A DNA stretch of 64,000 nt from Enterobacter asburiae (GTDB taxonomy: Bacteria > Pseudomonadota > Gammaproteobacteria > Enterobacterales > Enterobacteriaceae): the NCBI GenBank assembly GCA_011754535.1, contig JAAQVN010000002.1, positions 1 to 64,000 of the forward strand, read 5' to 3'. Both the position numbers and the translations under genes were made by a program. Of the stretch, positions 46,145 through 54,970 are shown one piece after another (position 1 is the first letter of the stretch; the number at the start of each line of letters is the position of its first letter). Under the pieces are notes generated by a model, which saw only the letters and a list, made by a program, of their open reading frames with translations, was not told the origin of the DNA and searched no databases.

Positions 46145-46369
46145 ATGGATTACCGTTCTCTTATGAAAAACTCATTCAGCGAAATGAGAAAGTACAGCAG
46201 TCAAACCGTTATGGTTACTCAGTCATTTACTTCCTTTGGTCGATATAAGCCTCGGCCAGCCTTTCAGGACTGGATTAAGCGCCTTAATAAAAATGATCGC
46301 TTGCCCCGAGGACGTTTCTTTGCTGGAAAAAAACCTGGTCGTCGCCTTGCGATTTTTGATGAAATTTAG
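46145..46369 (+). CDS. Small basic protein after relBE, unknown
   Basis: 74 aa from ATG 46145 (after GGAGG): MDYRSLMKNSFSEMRKYSSQ to GRFFAGKKPGRRLAIFDEI. It follows the toxin gene by 28 bp on the same strand. No family recognised; the strong ribosome site makes it plausible. Confidence 0.5.
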   Translation: MDYRSLMKNSFSEMRKYSSQTVMVTQSFTSFGRYKPRPAFQDWIKRLNKNDRLPRGRFFAGKKPGRRLAIFDEI

Positions 46370-46583
46370 TTTTCAGACAAAGCCGCGCCAGCGGCCTTTT
46401 TTCTGCCCCTCGTTTAATTCCTCCGCCAGCCTGGACATTCAGGTGATTCTGTCCAGCATTATGTTTGCCACTTTCATCCATTCGTCTCGGCCCTTCAGCA
46501 ACGCACAAAAAATGCTATTCATCCTGGACATTTCGGCACTATCGGAAAAAGTGTCCTGAAAATATTTTGGTGATCGTATTTTA

Positions 46584-46640
46584 TTTTGTTGACCCGCAGC
46601 GAAAACCGTGAGTCTGTTCAGAACTTGCTTCTGAGCAGGC
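46584..46640 (+). repeat. 57 bp direct repeat flanking relBE, copy 2
   Basis: Second copy of 45448-45504, same orientation, 1136 bp apart. The gap 46370-46983 holds no other gene; it ends in the Rpn upstream palindrome GGAATTGCAATTCC (46901-46914). Confidence 0.8.
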
Positions 46641-46983
46641 GAAGGGTTGGACAAGCCCGGCGGGCGCGTCAGCCCGTCACATTGGGGTATGCTCCAGCAG
46701 TACCGACTTCCGTCTACTCTTCCCACCAGTTGTGACCAGATAAGAGATACCTTCAAATGCATAACCACTTAAATGTCACCAGAACATCTCGTCATTTCGT
46801 TATAGCTGTAGTACCAGTGTCTTGGCGCAGATATATCAGGACCATCAAACTGAAGATTAAAAAGAAAAGAGGGGACAGCCCCCCCCGGAACTGCCCTAAA
46901 GGAATTGCAATTCCATTCTCCACCAATGTTAGCATTTTTTGCCTGTGATACTATGACCGGGTCATTTTTCAGAGCATGGACTG

Positions 46984-47913
46984 ATGAAAAAGAAAAATAC
47001 TACGCCAACTCCCCTCGATGCGACATTCCGCCAGTTTCTGTCACAACCAGACATTGCCAGGGATTTTATGGAACTGCATCTGCCGACAGAGCTGCGTGCC
47101 ATCTGCGATCTGAGCACGCTGAAATTGGAATCCGGCTCGTTCGTTGAGGATGATCTCCGGCAGTATTTCAGCGACGTTCTCTACAGCCTGAAAACTACAG
47201 CAGGTGACGGGTACATACATGTCCTCGTGGAATACCAGTCAACGCCGGACAAACATATGGCTTTCCGCCTGATACGCTATGCGGTGGCCGCCATGCAGCG
47301 CCATCTGGAGGCAGGGCATAAAAAGTTGCCACTGGTGGTACCGGTGCTGTTCTATACGGGTAAGCGCAGCCCGTATCCGTACTCTACCCGATGGCTGGAT
47401 GAATTTGACGATCCGGCGCTGGCAGGCAAACTCTACAGCTGCGCTTTCCCGCTGGTAGACGTTACGGTCATTCCGGATGATGAAATCGCTGACCATCGTA
47501 GTATGGCCGCACTAACTTTACTGCAAAAGCATATTCACCAGCGGGACCTGGCAGAACTGGTTGACCGGCTGGCGCCCATCTTGCTGGCCGGATATCTGTC
47601 TTCATCACAGGTAATATCGCTGGTACACTATATAGTGCAGGCAGGCGAAACATCGGACGCCGAAGCCTTTGTACGCGAACTGGCACAGCGTGTGCCGCAA
47701 CACGGAGACGCACTTATGACCATCGCACAACAGCTTGAACAAAAAGGCATCGAGAAGGGGATTCAGCTCGGTGAACAGCGCGGCATTGAAAAAGGCGAGC
47801 GCGAAGCCACACTTAAAATTGCCCGTACCATGCTGCAGAACGGCATTGACCGCAATACCGTCATGAAAATGACCGGTCTGACTGAAAACGATCTGGCCCA
47901 GATCCGTCACTAA
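46984..47913 (+). CDS. Rpn-family recombination-promoting nuclease
   Basis: 309 aa. N-terminal PD-(D/E)XK nuclease-like domain (PLDATFRQFLSQPDIARDFM, KLESGSFVEDDLRQYFSDVL, DGYIHVLVEYQSTPDKHMAF with the EYQ motif) and a C-terminal charged helix ending in IARTMLQNGIDRNTVMKMTG. Rpn proteins are DNA endonucleases that raise RecA-independent recombination and may act in phage defence. A close paralog is at 60099-61049. Confidence 0.9.
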   Translation: MKKKNTTPTPLDATFRQFLSQPDIARDFMELHLPTELRAICDLSTLKLESGSFVEDDLRQYFSDVLYSLKTTAGDGYIHVLVEYQSTPDKHMAFRLIRYAVAAMQRHLEAGHKKLPLVVPVLFYTGKRSPYPYSTRWLDEFDDPALAGKLYSCAFPLVDVTVIPDDEIADHRSMAALTLLQKHIHQRDLAELVDRLAPILLAGYLSSSQVISLVHYIVQAGETSDAEAFVRELAQRVPQHGDALMTIAQQLEQKGIEKGIQLGEQRGIEKGEREATLKIARTMLQNGIDRNTVMKMTGLTENDLAQIRH

Positions 47914-48110
47914 TCCCCCTCTCCTGACACTCCTTGTCCGGCCATTAGCGAATACTGGCGGGGCGGGGCAGGGAGGCACCAGACTCAGGCTCTGCCAGCC
48001 ACAGCGATTAAATAGCTTCATTACCTCCGCTACGTTCCCCGTCAGACGCGCAGTTAGGGGACTTATCTGTCGGCCGCTGTCGTCAAAAGTGACATCAAGG
48101 TTGGCCCGTG
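47914..48110 (-). pseudogene. Conserved Rpn-downstream fragment, copy 1
   Basis: Minus-strand translation gives IYLSRANLDVTFDDSGRQIS and PLTARLTGNVAEVMKLFNRC, matching the sequence behind the other rpn gene (61046-61369). No start or complete domain is found. It looks like the tail of a plasmid gene carried along with rpn. Confidence 0.5.
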
Positions 48111-48310
48111 AGAGATAAATGCCATTGACGCCCGCACTGAGCGGCAGGGCATTCCGGCCGGACCATTTCCACCAGGCAATGTGCAGCCAAAAAGTAAGTA
48201 GTGCTCGCCGCAGCCATGTGACCGAGCAACGCGAGCGAACTGGCGAGGAAGCGCAAGAGCGAGGGTGTTACAGAAGGCAATTACGCGCAGGAACTGAATA
48301 CTTAGAAAAC

Positions 48311-48588
48311 TATGGGAAATACCCCTGGTTTGGAGATATCCAGTTATCCACCGGATATTTTTAAAAGCATTTTTACTCTTTTTATTTCCTTTTTATCCAT
48401 TTTATCCCTTTTAGAAACCCGCCAGACCACGCCAGCCGCACTTCTCAAGGCACCAGTATGGGAAACGCCTAAAGTTCTTCTGGGAAACACCTCGGGTTAT
48501 TGTGGGGAACACCACAAGTAGCTATGGGGAACACCTCAACAAAGTATGGGAAACACCACATGTTACTATGGGAAATACCCCTAGTTCA
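48311..48588 (+). other. Iteron origin of the second replicon
   Basis: Six iterons with core TATGGGAAACACC begin at 48457, 48479, 48501, 48523, 48545 and 48567, in exact 22 bp register (two helical turns); a seventh stands alone at 48311. A DnaA-box-like site TTATCCACC (48344-48352) lies between. The AT-rich stretch 48355-48420 could be the melting region. Confidence 0.88.
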
Positions 48589-48692
48589 TCTGCAGTTCAT
48601 ATACCTGTTGATAACTTACTAATTCTTCTTGTGAATTTCGGTGCCTCATGCCAGTATGTGGGGGATTCAAAAACACCCACACGGTGAAGGCA

Positions 48693-49388
48693 ATGACCAC
48701 GGAAACCATTAAAAAGCCTGTCAATATCAGTCAGTCCAATGAGCTGACTGAGGCCGCTTACTATTTGCCTCTACAGGCAAAACGTGTGTTGTGGCTTTGC
48801 CTGATGCAGTGCTACCCGATGAAGGATGATCCCGATTCTGTCTCTCCGATATTCACCGTTACTGTGGCGGATTATCAGAAATTTTTTAAGGTCAGCGTGG
48901 ATACTGCCTCAACTGACGTTAAAAAAGGTGTGACCGCACTGGCGGACAGCAGCGTGGTTTTTTACCCTAAAGAAGGGGAGTTTGAAGAGGTGAAACGTCC
49001 CTGGCTGGCTGAAGCAGGCCTGAAAAAAGGGCGGGGGAAATGGCAAATAGAGTTCAACTACAAGGTAATGCCGTACCTGATGGGACTGACTAACCAGTTC
49101 ACAACATACTCCTTGTACGACTGTGGAAAAATTAACAGTGTACGGGTTATCCGCCTCTATGAAAGCCTTTGCCAGTACCGTTCAAGCGGCGTTTGGATCA
49201 CTACTCAGGATTGGCTGTCTGAACGTTTCATGCTCCCGGAATCACAACGCAGTAACTTTGCTGAGATGAAACGCACCTTCATCAATCCAGCTCTGAAGAA
49301 AATCAACGCCAATACGCCTCTTAAAGCCGCGATGACGCAGAATGACGACGGCCGACTGGTATTCACTATCCTGGATTCAAAAAGCTAA
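48693..49388 (+). CDS. Iteron-binding replication initiator (Rep_3 family)
   Basis: 231 aa from ATG 48693 after GTGAAGGC (an upstream in-frame ATG lacks a ribosome site). The double winged-helix pattern of RepE/pi proteins is visible: ISQSNELTEAAYYLPLQAKR and NQFTTYSLYDCGKINSVRVI with RLYESLCQYRSSGVWITTQD. It binds the iterons upstream and the inverted ones downstream. It is closer to RepE-type than to the longer RepFIB RepA. Confidence 0.92.
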   Translation: MTTETIKKPVNISQSNELTEAAYYLPLQAKRVLWLCLMQCYPMKDDPDSVSPIFTVTVADYQKFFKVSVDTASTDVKKGVTALADSSVVFYPKEGEFEEVKRPWLAEAGLKKGRGKWQIEFNYKVMPYLMGLTNQFTTYSLYDCGKINSVRVIRLYESLCQYRSSGVWITTQDWLSERFMLPESQRSNFAEMKRTFINPALKKINANTPLKAAMTQNDDGRLVFTILDSKS

Positions 49389-49391
49389 CTT

Positions 49392-49470
49392 GGGGTATTT
49401 CCCATATCAGCCCTGCCGACTGCTAAACTCTAGGTCATTCCCATAAACTGAACTTGGGGTATTTCCCATA
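49392..49470 (-). repeat. Two inverted iterons after rep
   Basis: GGGGTATTTCCCATA occurs at 49392-49406 and 49456-49470, the complement of the upstream iteron TATGGGAAATACCCC. Iterons on both sides of rep suggest handcuffing control. Confidence 0.85.
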
Positions 49471-49471
49471 A

Positions 49472-49711
49472 TCATCCTCGGTTCAGTTGTTTTATCAACG
49501 CAACCGCATCTGATTCCGGCATAGCAAACTGCACCCGATGACGTGCTGCGACATCGAGCGCAAAAACCTTCGTGTAGACCTCCGGTGAGCTCACTGACTT
49601 GTGCCCCATCAGGCTCTGCAGTACCTTCAGCGGAATTCCGGCATACAGCATGTGCATGGCATAGCTGTGACGGAATGTGTGCGGTGTTACCGGCACGGAG
49701 AACGTCCCCCA
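49472..49711 (-). pseudogene. Tyrosine recombinase C-terminal remnant
   Basis: The last 78 residues include VTPHTFRHSYAMHMLYAGIP (His-x-x-Arg) and the nucleophile SPEVYTKVFALD. The N-terminal core-binding part and first catalytic Arg are missing. Such an integrase/resolvase next to rep is usual in RepFIB-like plasmids. Confidence 0.75.
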
Positions 49712-49741
49712 TATGCTGGATAACATCAAGTTATCTTCCTG

Positions 49742-50224
49742 TCACAGTCTTGGACGTTTGTGGTTTGTACTGGCTAGAAGTGCATCTTCAAATATCTTTT
49801 TTAATTGTGGTTTCTCATCAAAAGCACCGGCTGCTCCGGCTCTTTCCATTGCACTCTCAAGTGTTTCAATAGCGAAGGATTCCCCGTCAACTATATCCGT
49901 AGGCGGTAATATACTCTTTATTTTTCCACGAACAAGTTGATCATCTTCTATTGTTTCAGAACATCCATCAGGAGATATAGTCATCACGGTAGTGTCCCCC
50001 CAGGTGACAACAAAACGATTAACCATATGATCCACTTCTCCGGCACGCCCTCGTTTTTTAGAGCCTTTAATCCATAGATCGCTGAGCAAAAGTCCGTCAG
50101 TCATGCGGGACGCTCGGGTAAGAACAGTCGAGATGGCATCAAGAATCCTGGTTTCCCCGGGACCGATAAGTAGATGTTTAAGAGCAGCATTTCGCCATTT
50201 CAGTTCCGTATTATCAGTCATCAT
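49742..50224 (-). CDS. Unknown protein, third gene of a small minus-strand group
   Basis: 160 aa starting MMTDNTELKWRNAALKHLLI after AGAGGAGC. Contains VNRFVVTWGDTTVMTISPDG and an acidic C-terminal half. No signal or membrane segment, no family recognised. Confidence 0.6.
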   Translation of the reverse strand: MMTDNTELKWRNAALKHLLIGPGETRILDAISTVLTRASRMTDGLLLSDLWIKGSKKRGRAGEVDHMVNRFVVTWGDTTVMTISPDGCSETIEDDQLVRGKIKSILPPTDIVDGESFAIETLESAMERAGAAGAFDEKPQLKKIFEDALLASTNHKRPRL

Positions 50225-50285
50225 TGCTCCTCTATTCTATGTTTCTGCCATAATCGCGACGTTTCATTGCGTAACGCCTGAAAGC

Positions 50286-50429
50286 CTATAGGGCGTCAGC
50301 CGAGGAGGCCTGCTCGGTACAGTCCCCGCGCAGCGGGTCGAATCCCGCCGGGTACTCACTGACCAGCTGGCCATACACGCATTCTGGCGTATGGAAGTAA
50401 TTTTCGTCCGCCCTGCATAAATCGCACAT
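50286..50429 (-). CDS. 47 aa Cys-containing small protein
   Basis: ATG 50429 follows GAGGAAAG at good spacing. The peptide begins MCDLCRADENYFHTPECVYG and ends DCTEQASSADAL, with four Cys residues including CxxC. It sits between two other small minus-strand genes (49742-50224 and 50561-50797). A small zinc-binding or regulatory protein is possible. Confidence 0.5.
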   Translation of the reverse strand: MCDLCRADENYFHTPECVYGQLVSEYPAGFDPLRGDCTEQASSADAL

Positions 50430-50560
50430 AATCTTTCCTCTACTTAGAAATCCCGCCCGCTGTTATGAATATTGCTCAGCGGAAAGGAAAAAGGGCCGTG
50501 AGAACATCGAACCCGTTTCGCCGAGAAGACGCCGGGTTAATAGCAGATATAAATCCATTT

Positions 50561-50797
50561 TCAGAGCACCTTTCGGCAGCCCCCAAAATCTCTCGCATGC
50601 CAAGAATCGATGCGCCAGCCATTTTCTAGCCTTTCCGGAATATCAATGCGACGGGCCAGTTCTTTTCCGTTCAGATCGACTATTAGCTGAACGTCAGGAG
50701 AATTACCATCAGGATTGCTGACGCCTGGTTCACGGAGATACCAGACGAATCTGCGACCGCTATCCATCAGCTCACGAAAAAGCTCCACTTCGTCCAT
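50561..50797 (-). CDS. Small unknown protein
   Basis: 78 aa from ATG 50797 (MDEVELFRELMDSGRRFVWY, then PDVQLIVDLNGKELARRIDI). An in-frame ATG five codons upstream is possible. It has good codon composition and a beta-rich middle, no known domain. Confidence 0.5.
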   Translation of the reverse strand: MDEVELFRELMDSGRRFVWYLREPGVSNPDGNSPDVQLIVDLNGKELARRIDIPERLENGWRIDSWHARDFGGCRKVL

Positions 50798-50812
50798 TTC
50801 AGCCCTTTGCAA

Positions 50813-51397
50813 TACCTTCCCAACAAATAGTCACAAATAGTAATTATGTCTCACAGCATAATTATCTGCGCAACCAGCCATTCATCACCTACCTTAATAT
50901 TCCAGTGTTCATCTTTTATGTGAGTTAACGTCACGTTCCTGATAATAAGAAGCAATATAACCACGCAAGTAAATTACCGGATGGCCGATTCGTGGTGATC
51001 CTACTTTTTCGCTATTTATCAGTTTCCGGAAGTCTAACACCCACACGGAATAATCACACCGCCCTGTTCCGGTGGTGAGCAGGCGGTCACGGGGCCGGGG
51101 AAAGATAAAACATATAGCGTCATTATTAGCTGATAACACCGCTACATCTTGTGTTGGTGGGCCACTGCGCGCCAGTGGGGTTTGCGGAGATCCGGAACTA
51201 CCTTTTTTCGGATCTCCGCAGAAAAAAAGACAGAAGTATATATATGTGTGACATATGCATATCACTGCCATCTGTATATGCCAACCATCTGCATATGCAA
51301 GAGATATACAACTGAACATAGTTAGCTTATACTTAGCCTATGCGCACATCCGGCACATTACCACCTTCGGAGAGGTCCGAACATCGGGAGAAACACG
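50813..51397. other. AT-rich gap before vapBC
   Basis: Holds a 9 bp stem GGAGATCCG/CGGATCTCC (about 51185-51224), and ATATGCATA-rich repeats (51245-51305). An open frame on the minus strand (50909-51319) has no ribosome site and runs through the hairpin, so I do not call it. The vapBC promoter should be near 51340. Confidence 0.35.
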
Positions 51398-51628
51398 ATG
51401 AGAACCGTATCAATATTTAAAAACGGCAACAACCGCGCCATCCGTCTGCCCCGCGATCTGGATTTTGAGGGGGTGAGCGAGCTGGAGATAGTCCGGGAAG
51501 GGGACAGCATCATCCTTCGCCCCGTCCGGCCGACCTGGGGTTCGTTCGCACAGCTCGAAAAAGCTGACCCGGACTTTATGGCGGATCGCGAGGACGTTGT
51601 CAGCGACGAAGGACGATTTAACCTGTGA
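51398..51628 (+). CDS. vapB: VapB-type antitoxin
   Basis: 76 aa SpoVT/AbrB-like protein (MRTVSIFKNGNNRAIRLPRD, LEIVREGDSIILRPVRPTW). It binds its operator and neutralises VapC. The stop TGA lies in the GTG start of vapC (GTGA). Confidence 0.93.
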   Translation: MRTVSIFKNGNNRAIRLPRDLDFEGVSELEIVREGDSIILRPVRPTWGSFAQLEKADPDFMADREDVVSDEGRFNL

Positions 51629-52041
51629 ACAAGACCTATATGCTGGACACCAACATCTGCTCGTTCATCATGCGCGAGCAGCCGGAAGCAGTCCTGAAGC
51701 GCCTGGAGCAGGCGGTGCTGCGTAACCAGCGCATCGTTGTCTCGGCCATCACCTACTCCGAGATGCGCTTCGGTGCCACCGGTCCGAAGGCCTCCCCGCG
51801 CCACATCCAGCTGGTTGACGCGTTCTGCGCCCGCCTCGATGCCATCCTGCCCTGGGACCGCGCCGCGGTGGATGCGACCACGGAGATTAAAGTGGCGCTG
51901 CGCCTCGCCGGGACGCCGATCGGCCCGAACGACACGGCGATTGCCGGACATGCCATCGCCGCCGGTGCCGTGCTAGTAACCAATAATGTAAGAGAGTTTG
52001 AGCGGGTATCAGGGTTAGTACTTGAAGACTGGGTGAAGTAA
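51625..52041 (+). CDS. vapC: VapC PIN-domain toxin
   Basis: 138 aa ribonuclease with PIN motifs YMLDTNICSFIM (first Asp), SAITYSEMRFG (Glu), GPNDTAIAGHAIA (Asp) and VTNNVREFERV. Enterobacterial VapC/MvpT enzymes cut initiator tRNA. Starts at GTG 51625, coupled to vapB. Supports plasmid stability. Confidence 0.94.
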   Translation: MNKTYMLDTNICSFIMREQPEAVLKRLEQAVLRNQRIVVSAITYSEMRFGATGPKASPRHIQLVDAFCARLDAILPWDRAAVDATTEIKVALRLAGTPIGPNDTAIAGHAIAAGAVLVTNNVREFERVSGLVLEDWVK

Positions 52042-52595
52042 CGTAGTCAGGCCGCCATCCGGCAGCCTGACAATTGTTAAGGGATTTTAATTATGTGGAT
52101 TTCGAAGAACGGATGAGCACATAAACCCGCTTGATAACTAGGCAGGGATATGCACAAAAATCATTGGATAGTCTGTTATTCAAATGATAACTGTGCGTGA
52201 CAATGAGCCCCCCGGAATTTTCATATAAAACTTTCCGCAGTACGGCATTTTGATGTATGGCAGCTTTAGATCGCTAATTGGTATGCCGTATATCGATAAT
52301 TATATTAACCGCCAGCGAACATAATGTAGTTCCCACATGCAGGATAAAGTATTTCAGCCAGATTAAAGCTAATGGTTGGAAGGCTTAATAATCAATAGCA
52401 AGTCTGCTTCAAGAAAGCTAACTGACTTCAACCGCAACGTACCAAAATCAAAGAGTTGAAGCAGTGAGGTCGACTTGTGCTGCACGTTTTAGGACTTAAA
52501 TAGGACGTAGTAAATAATAACGTAGCACGTTCAGTATAATATTACTGTAAGTTAACCGTTTTGCTGGCGATCACCTGACGGGTAACCCCCTCTCA
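52042..52595. other. AT-rich gap, nothing recognised
   Basis: No frame with gene-like features on either strand, no clear repeats. Probably decayed DNA or the flank of a lost element. Confidence 0.35.
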
Positions 52596-52892
52596 TTAGC
52601 TGGATGAATCACTGTCTTTTAGATTCGGTCGTCGATTTTCCTCTCTTAATTCAGCTGCGTGCCATTTCATGATAGCCAGATCGGCTGAGCCCCTTTCAAT
52701 TAGATTTTTGTGTATCATGCGTAACAGCAATGATACGCGACGTTCTGTACGTTCCAAAGTATCCTGCGGGAGGCTGTAACACAAAGTGTACAGCTTACTA
52801 TCTACTTTCGCGATATCAACAAATAACACAGGAATGAAGCTCCCTAGTATGCCGATATGCCTTAAAGATATACGAGCAAACCTCAATGCCAT
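52596..52892 (-). CDS. Doubtful open frame
   Basis: 98 codons, reading VDSKLYTLCYSLPQDTLERT and ERRVSLLLRMIHKNLIERGS. The helical C-terminus faintly recalls ligand domains of GntR/FCD regulators. No good ribosome site and no DNA-binding part, so at best a remnant. Confidence 0.25.
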   Translation of the reverse strand: MALRFARISLRHIGILGSFIPVLFVDIAKVDSKLYTLCYSLPQDTLERTERRVSLLLRMIHKNLIERGSADLAIMKWHAAELREENRRPNLKDSDSSS

Positions 52893-53061
52893 TCAGAGGT
52901 ACTCCAAGGTTGATCAACATCAGAATGTTGTGGGTTCGAAAGATACCATAGCGATATCTATGCTTGGGTCCGTATTACCATCTTGCCCAACAACATTTCT
53001 AGCGCTTTATAGCCACGGTGGTTGCTTAACTTCTGAACCAGCAGGGCAGAGGCGTAAAAAA

Positions 53062-53083
53062 CTCTCAGGGAAAACCCTGAGAG
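53062..53083 (-). terminator. Terminator-like hairpin
   Basis: Stem CTCTCAGGG/CCCTGAGAG with loop AAAA; on the minus strand it is followed by TTTTTTA. No gene ending here is recognised. Confidence 0.55.
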
Positions 53084-53120
53084 GGGCCATATGGCTAACA
53101 CCAGGTAACTTTCCACTCAA

Positions 53121-53158
53121 ACCTTGGTATAGTAAAACAAACAAAACTATACCAAGGT
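53121..53158. repeat. 13 bp perfect inverted repeat
   Basis: Arms ACCTTGGTATAGT and its complement flank 12 bp. Its core (CTATACCAAGG) recurs in CTATACCAAGGCATAG (about 54710) and CTATACCATGGCATAG (about 54177), suggesting a shared binding or recombination site. Between 52893 and 54837 there is no intact gene. Confidence 0.5.
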
Positions 53159-53544
53159 CTAGCAGCATTATAATCAAACGAAACGTTGATTATCAATAGA
53201 TGGTGCGATATTCCTGATCTAAATCAATAAATTAAGCCATCCCTTACCCTTGGACCTCTCCAGCCTAATGCTGTCAGAAAAACAAAATGCGTTGCCAGGG
53301 ATAAGGGGGAAGCGCATTAAGCTGTTGCCGAAAAGTCTTTTGCAGACCTGATAGAAAATCATGCTCAATGTCGTTGTGAGTCTTGGTAGGGTTTCTAAAT
53401 GGAAAACCGCCAAAATTGTAGCGGAAAAGCTCTAAAGCATTACACTACCGCTGCGTCCTTGACACCAATTAGGCAACAGGTGTAACCCCACCAAAGCAGT
53501 CAGGCTTCGCGAAAACGAAATTTTCTGAGGGTAGAGTAAAAACC

Positions 53545-53600
53545 AGAACAGATGTTTATCTGATGGTGACGGATAGCATTATTGAAAAGCTGGAAGTGTG
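53545..53600 (+). pseudogene. Possible ArdC-like antirestriction remnant
   Basis: Translation reads TRTDVYLMVTDSIIEKLEVW, similar to the start of ArdC-type ssDNA-binding antirestriction proteins (pattern D-x-Y-x-x-V-T-x-x-I-I-x-x-L-E). It stops at once. Only a short match, so low confidence. Confidence 0.3.
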
Positions 53601-53767
53601 GTGTTAAGCCATGGGGGAGCAATAAAGTAGCGATATGTCGGCTCTGATGAGGTTAATGCTGCCGGGCCTGTTGCGAAGGGGGGATATTATCCGTGGAAAG
53701 CGCAGCGTTCTGAACTATTTACTACGACCCTTGATTAAAGCACGACTGTATTAACCACAAAAAACTG

Positions 53768-53998
53768 GTGGTTGGTATACTCACAGGTCATTATGATAAC
53801 AAATATGGTGCTTTACTGAGTGATATTTCTACGCTCAGGCCTCACAGGCACATAATTTGCATAAATATCATCATCGGGGCTCAGGGTGAATATGGTAAAG
53901 TCGAATGTGTAGCGGTCTGTCAGACACAATCTGTAGGTGAATATAAGTTCAATTATAGTAAAGATGCTTATCATTGGTGCGCTTGGGTAGAAAATTGA
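53768..53998 (+). CDS. Doubtful open frame
   Basis: 76 codons starting at ATG/GTG-type codon 53768, ending GEYKFNYSKDAYHWCAWVEN. No ribosome site and no family. It could be the tail of a broken gene since upstream in another frame NAAGPVAKGGYYPWKAQRS is readable (53650-53710). Confidence 0.22.
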   Translation: MVGILTGHYDNKYGALLSDISTLRPHRHIICINIIIGAQGEYGKVECVAVCQTQSVGEYKFNYSKDAYHWCAWVEN

Positions 53999-54837
53999 GG
54001 CTCAGTGACCGATGAACATGTTTTGCCACACAGCATGTATGAATAAATCTGTTTAAATGAGTATAGGTAAGTCTATACGTGTATGTCAAAGAATGACTTA
54101 AGCAGCCCCATATCCCCGATCTTCAACAGCAAGTAAATTCTAAGCTCAAAAAAGAAAAAACTGATCCCATAACTTGCTATACCATGGCATAGTGTACCCA
54201 CCTTTAGGTTGGAGGGGCGTGTTATGTTTTTTCACTGCATTAAAATAGTGGATTTTGGTCAATGCTTGTTTCTCATCATTTTTATCCTTATGAAATCCTC
54301 GATAAAAGACAAAGGTGTTTACTACGAAGTTGTAGTCACATGTCTGATTTATTTTATTGAAAGTCATATGATTGATCTACTATCTAGGATGAGTAATTCC
54401 TTCATATAACAGAGATTTATAATCCAATTTAGGAGATTGTTGCTCGTTGTAAGAATTAATTAGAAACGATTAATTTTATTGTCACAGTGGCAGATTCTGT
54501 CTATCACGGGCACAGGCTTACTCACCATAGCCCGACAAGCGAGAGTGATTTGCTCGAAGGTGGAACGGCTAATCAGAACACGGACACCATCAGGCTACAG
54601 TTATTTTAGCCTTGTCAGTATTGTTTTCCTGTCAAGGATTTGCAGAGGAAGTGTAAGCATATCGTCATAAAATAAATTACAACCGATTGCATTTACATTC
54701 TTGCTATACCAAGGCATAGTTAAATCTACTCTGTTTGACTGATCCTTGATCACCTCTCCTATGTGCAGGCGTGCAAGGAGAGGCTTTTTTTATGTGCTGT
54801 AATTAGATTCAGCATTCAGTTGTTGGCGCACAACAAC

Positions 54838-54970
54838 CTGCAGGCGATTATCTGGTAAAAGTTACTGCCGAGCTGGACAACGGTGAACGGAAAGCCAATG
54901 GAACCGCCGCGCTGAAAGTCACGTAAAAAGATGAACCAGGTACTGGGATCTATTAAAGCTGGCTGACAGC
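54838..54970 (+). pseudogene. Scrap of a third LPMO gene (GbpA-like)
   Basis: Translation gives AGDYLVKVTAELDNGERKAN, GTAALKV, a stop, then KDEPGTG, against AGDYLVKVTAELDSGERKAS, GTAALKV and DKDEPGTG in the protein encoded at 8885-10780 (residues about 510-545). Orientation is opposite to the intact gene. Homology runs into the last codons and stop of the neighbouring integrase gene, which marks the junction near 54965. Confidence 0.82.

Noticed and set aside
48457..48588. Regular 22 bp repeats as a CRISPR array
   Set aside because: Units are contiguous with no unique spacers and match iterons before a Rep_3 gene.
50909..51319. 136-codon minus-strand frame
   Set aside because: No ribosome site, runs through a hairpin and AT-rich repeats, no conserved features.
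54209..54409. 66-codon hydrophobic frame
   Set aside because: AT-rich chance frame overlapping an equal one on the other strand; no support.
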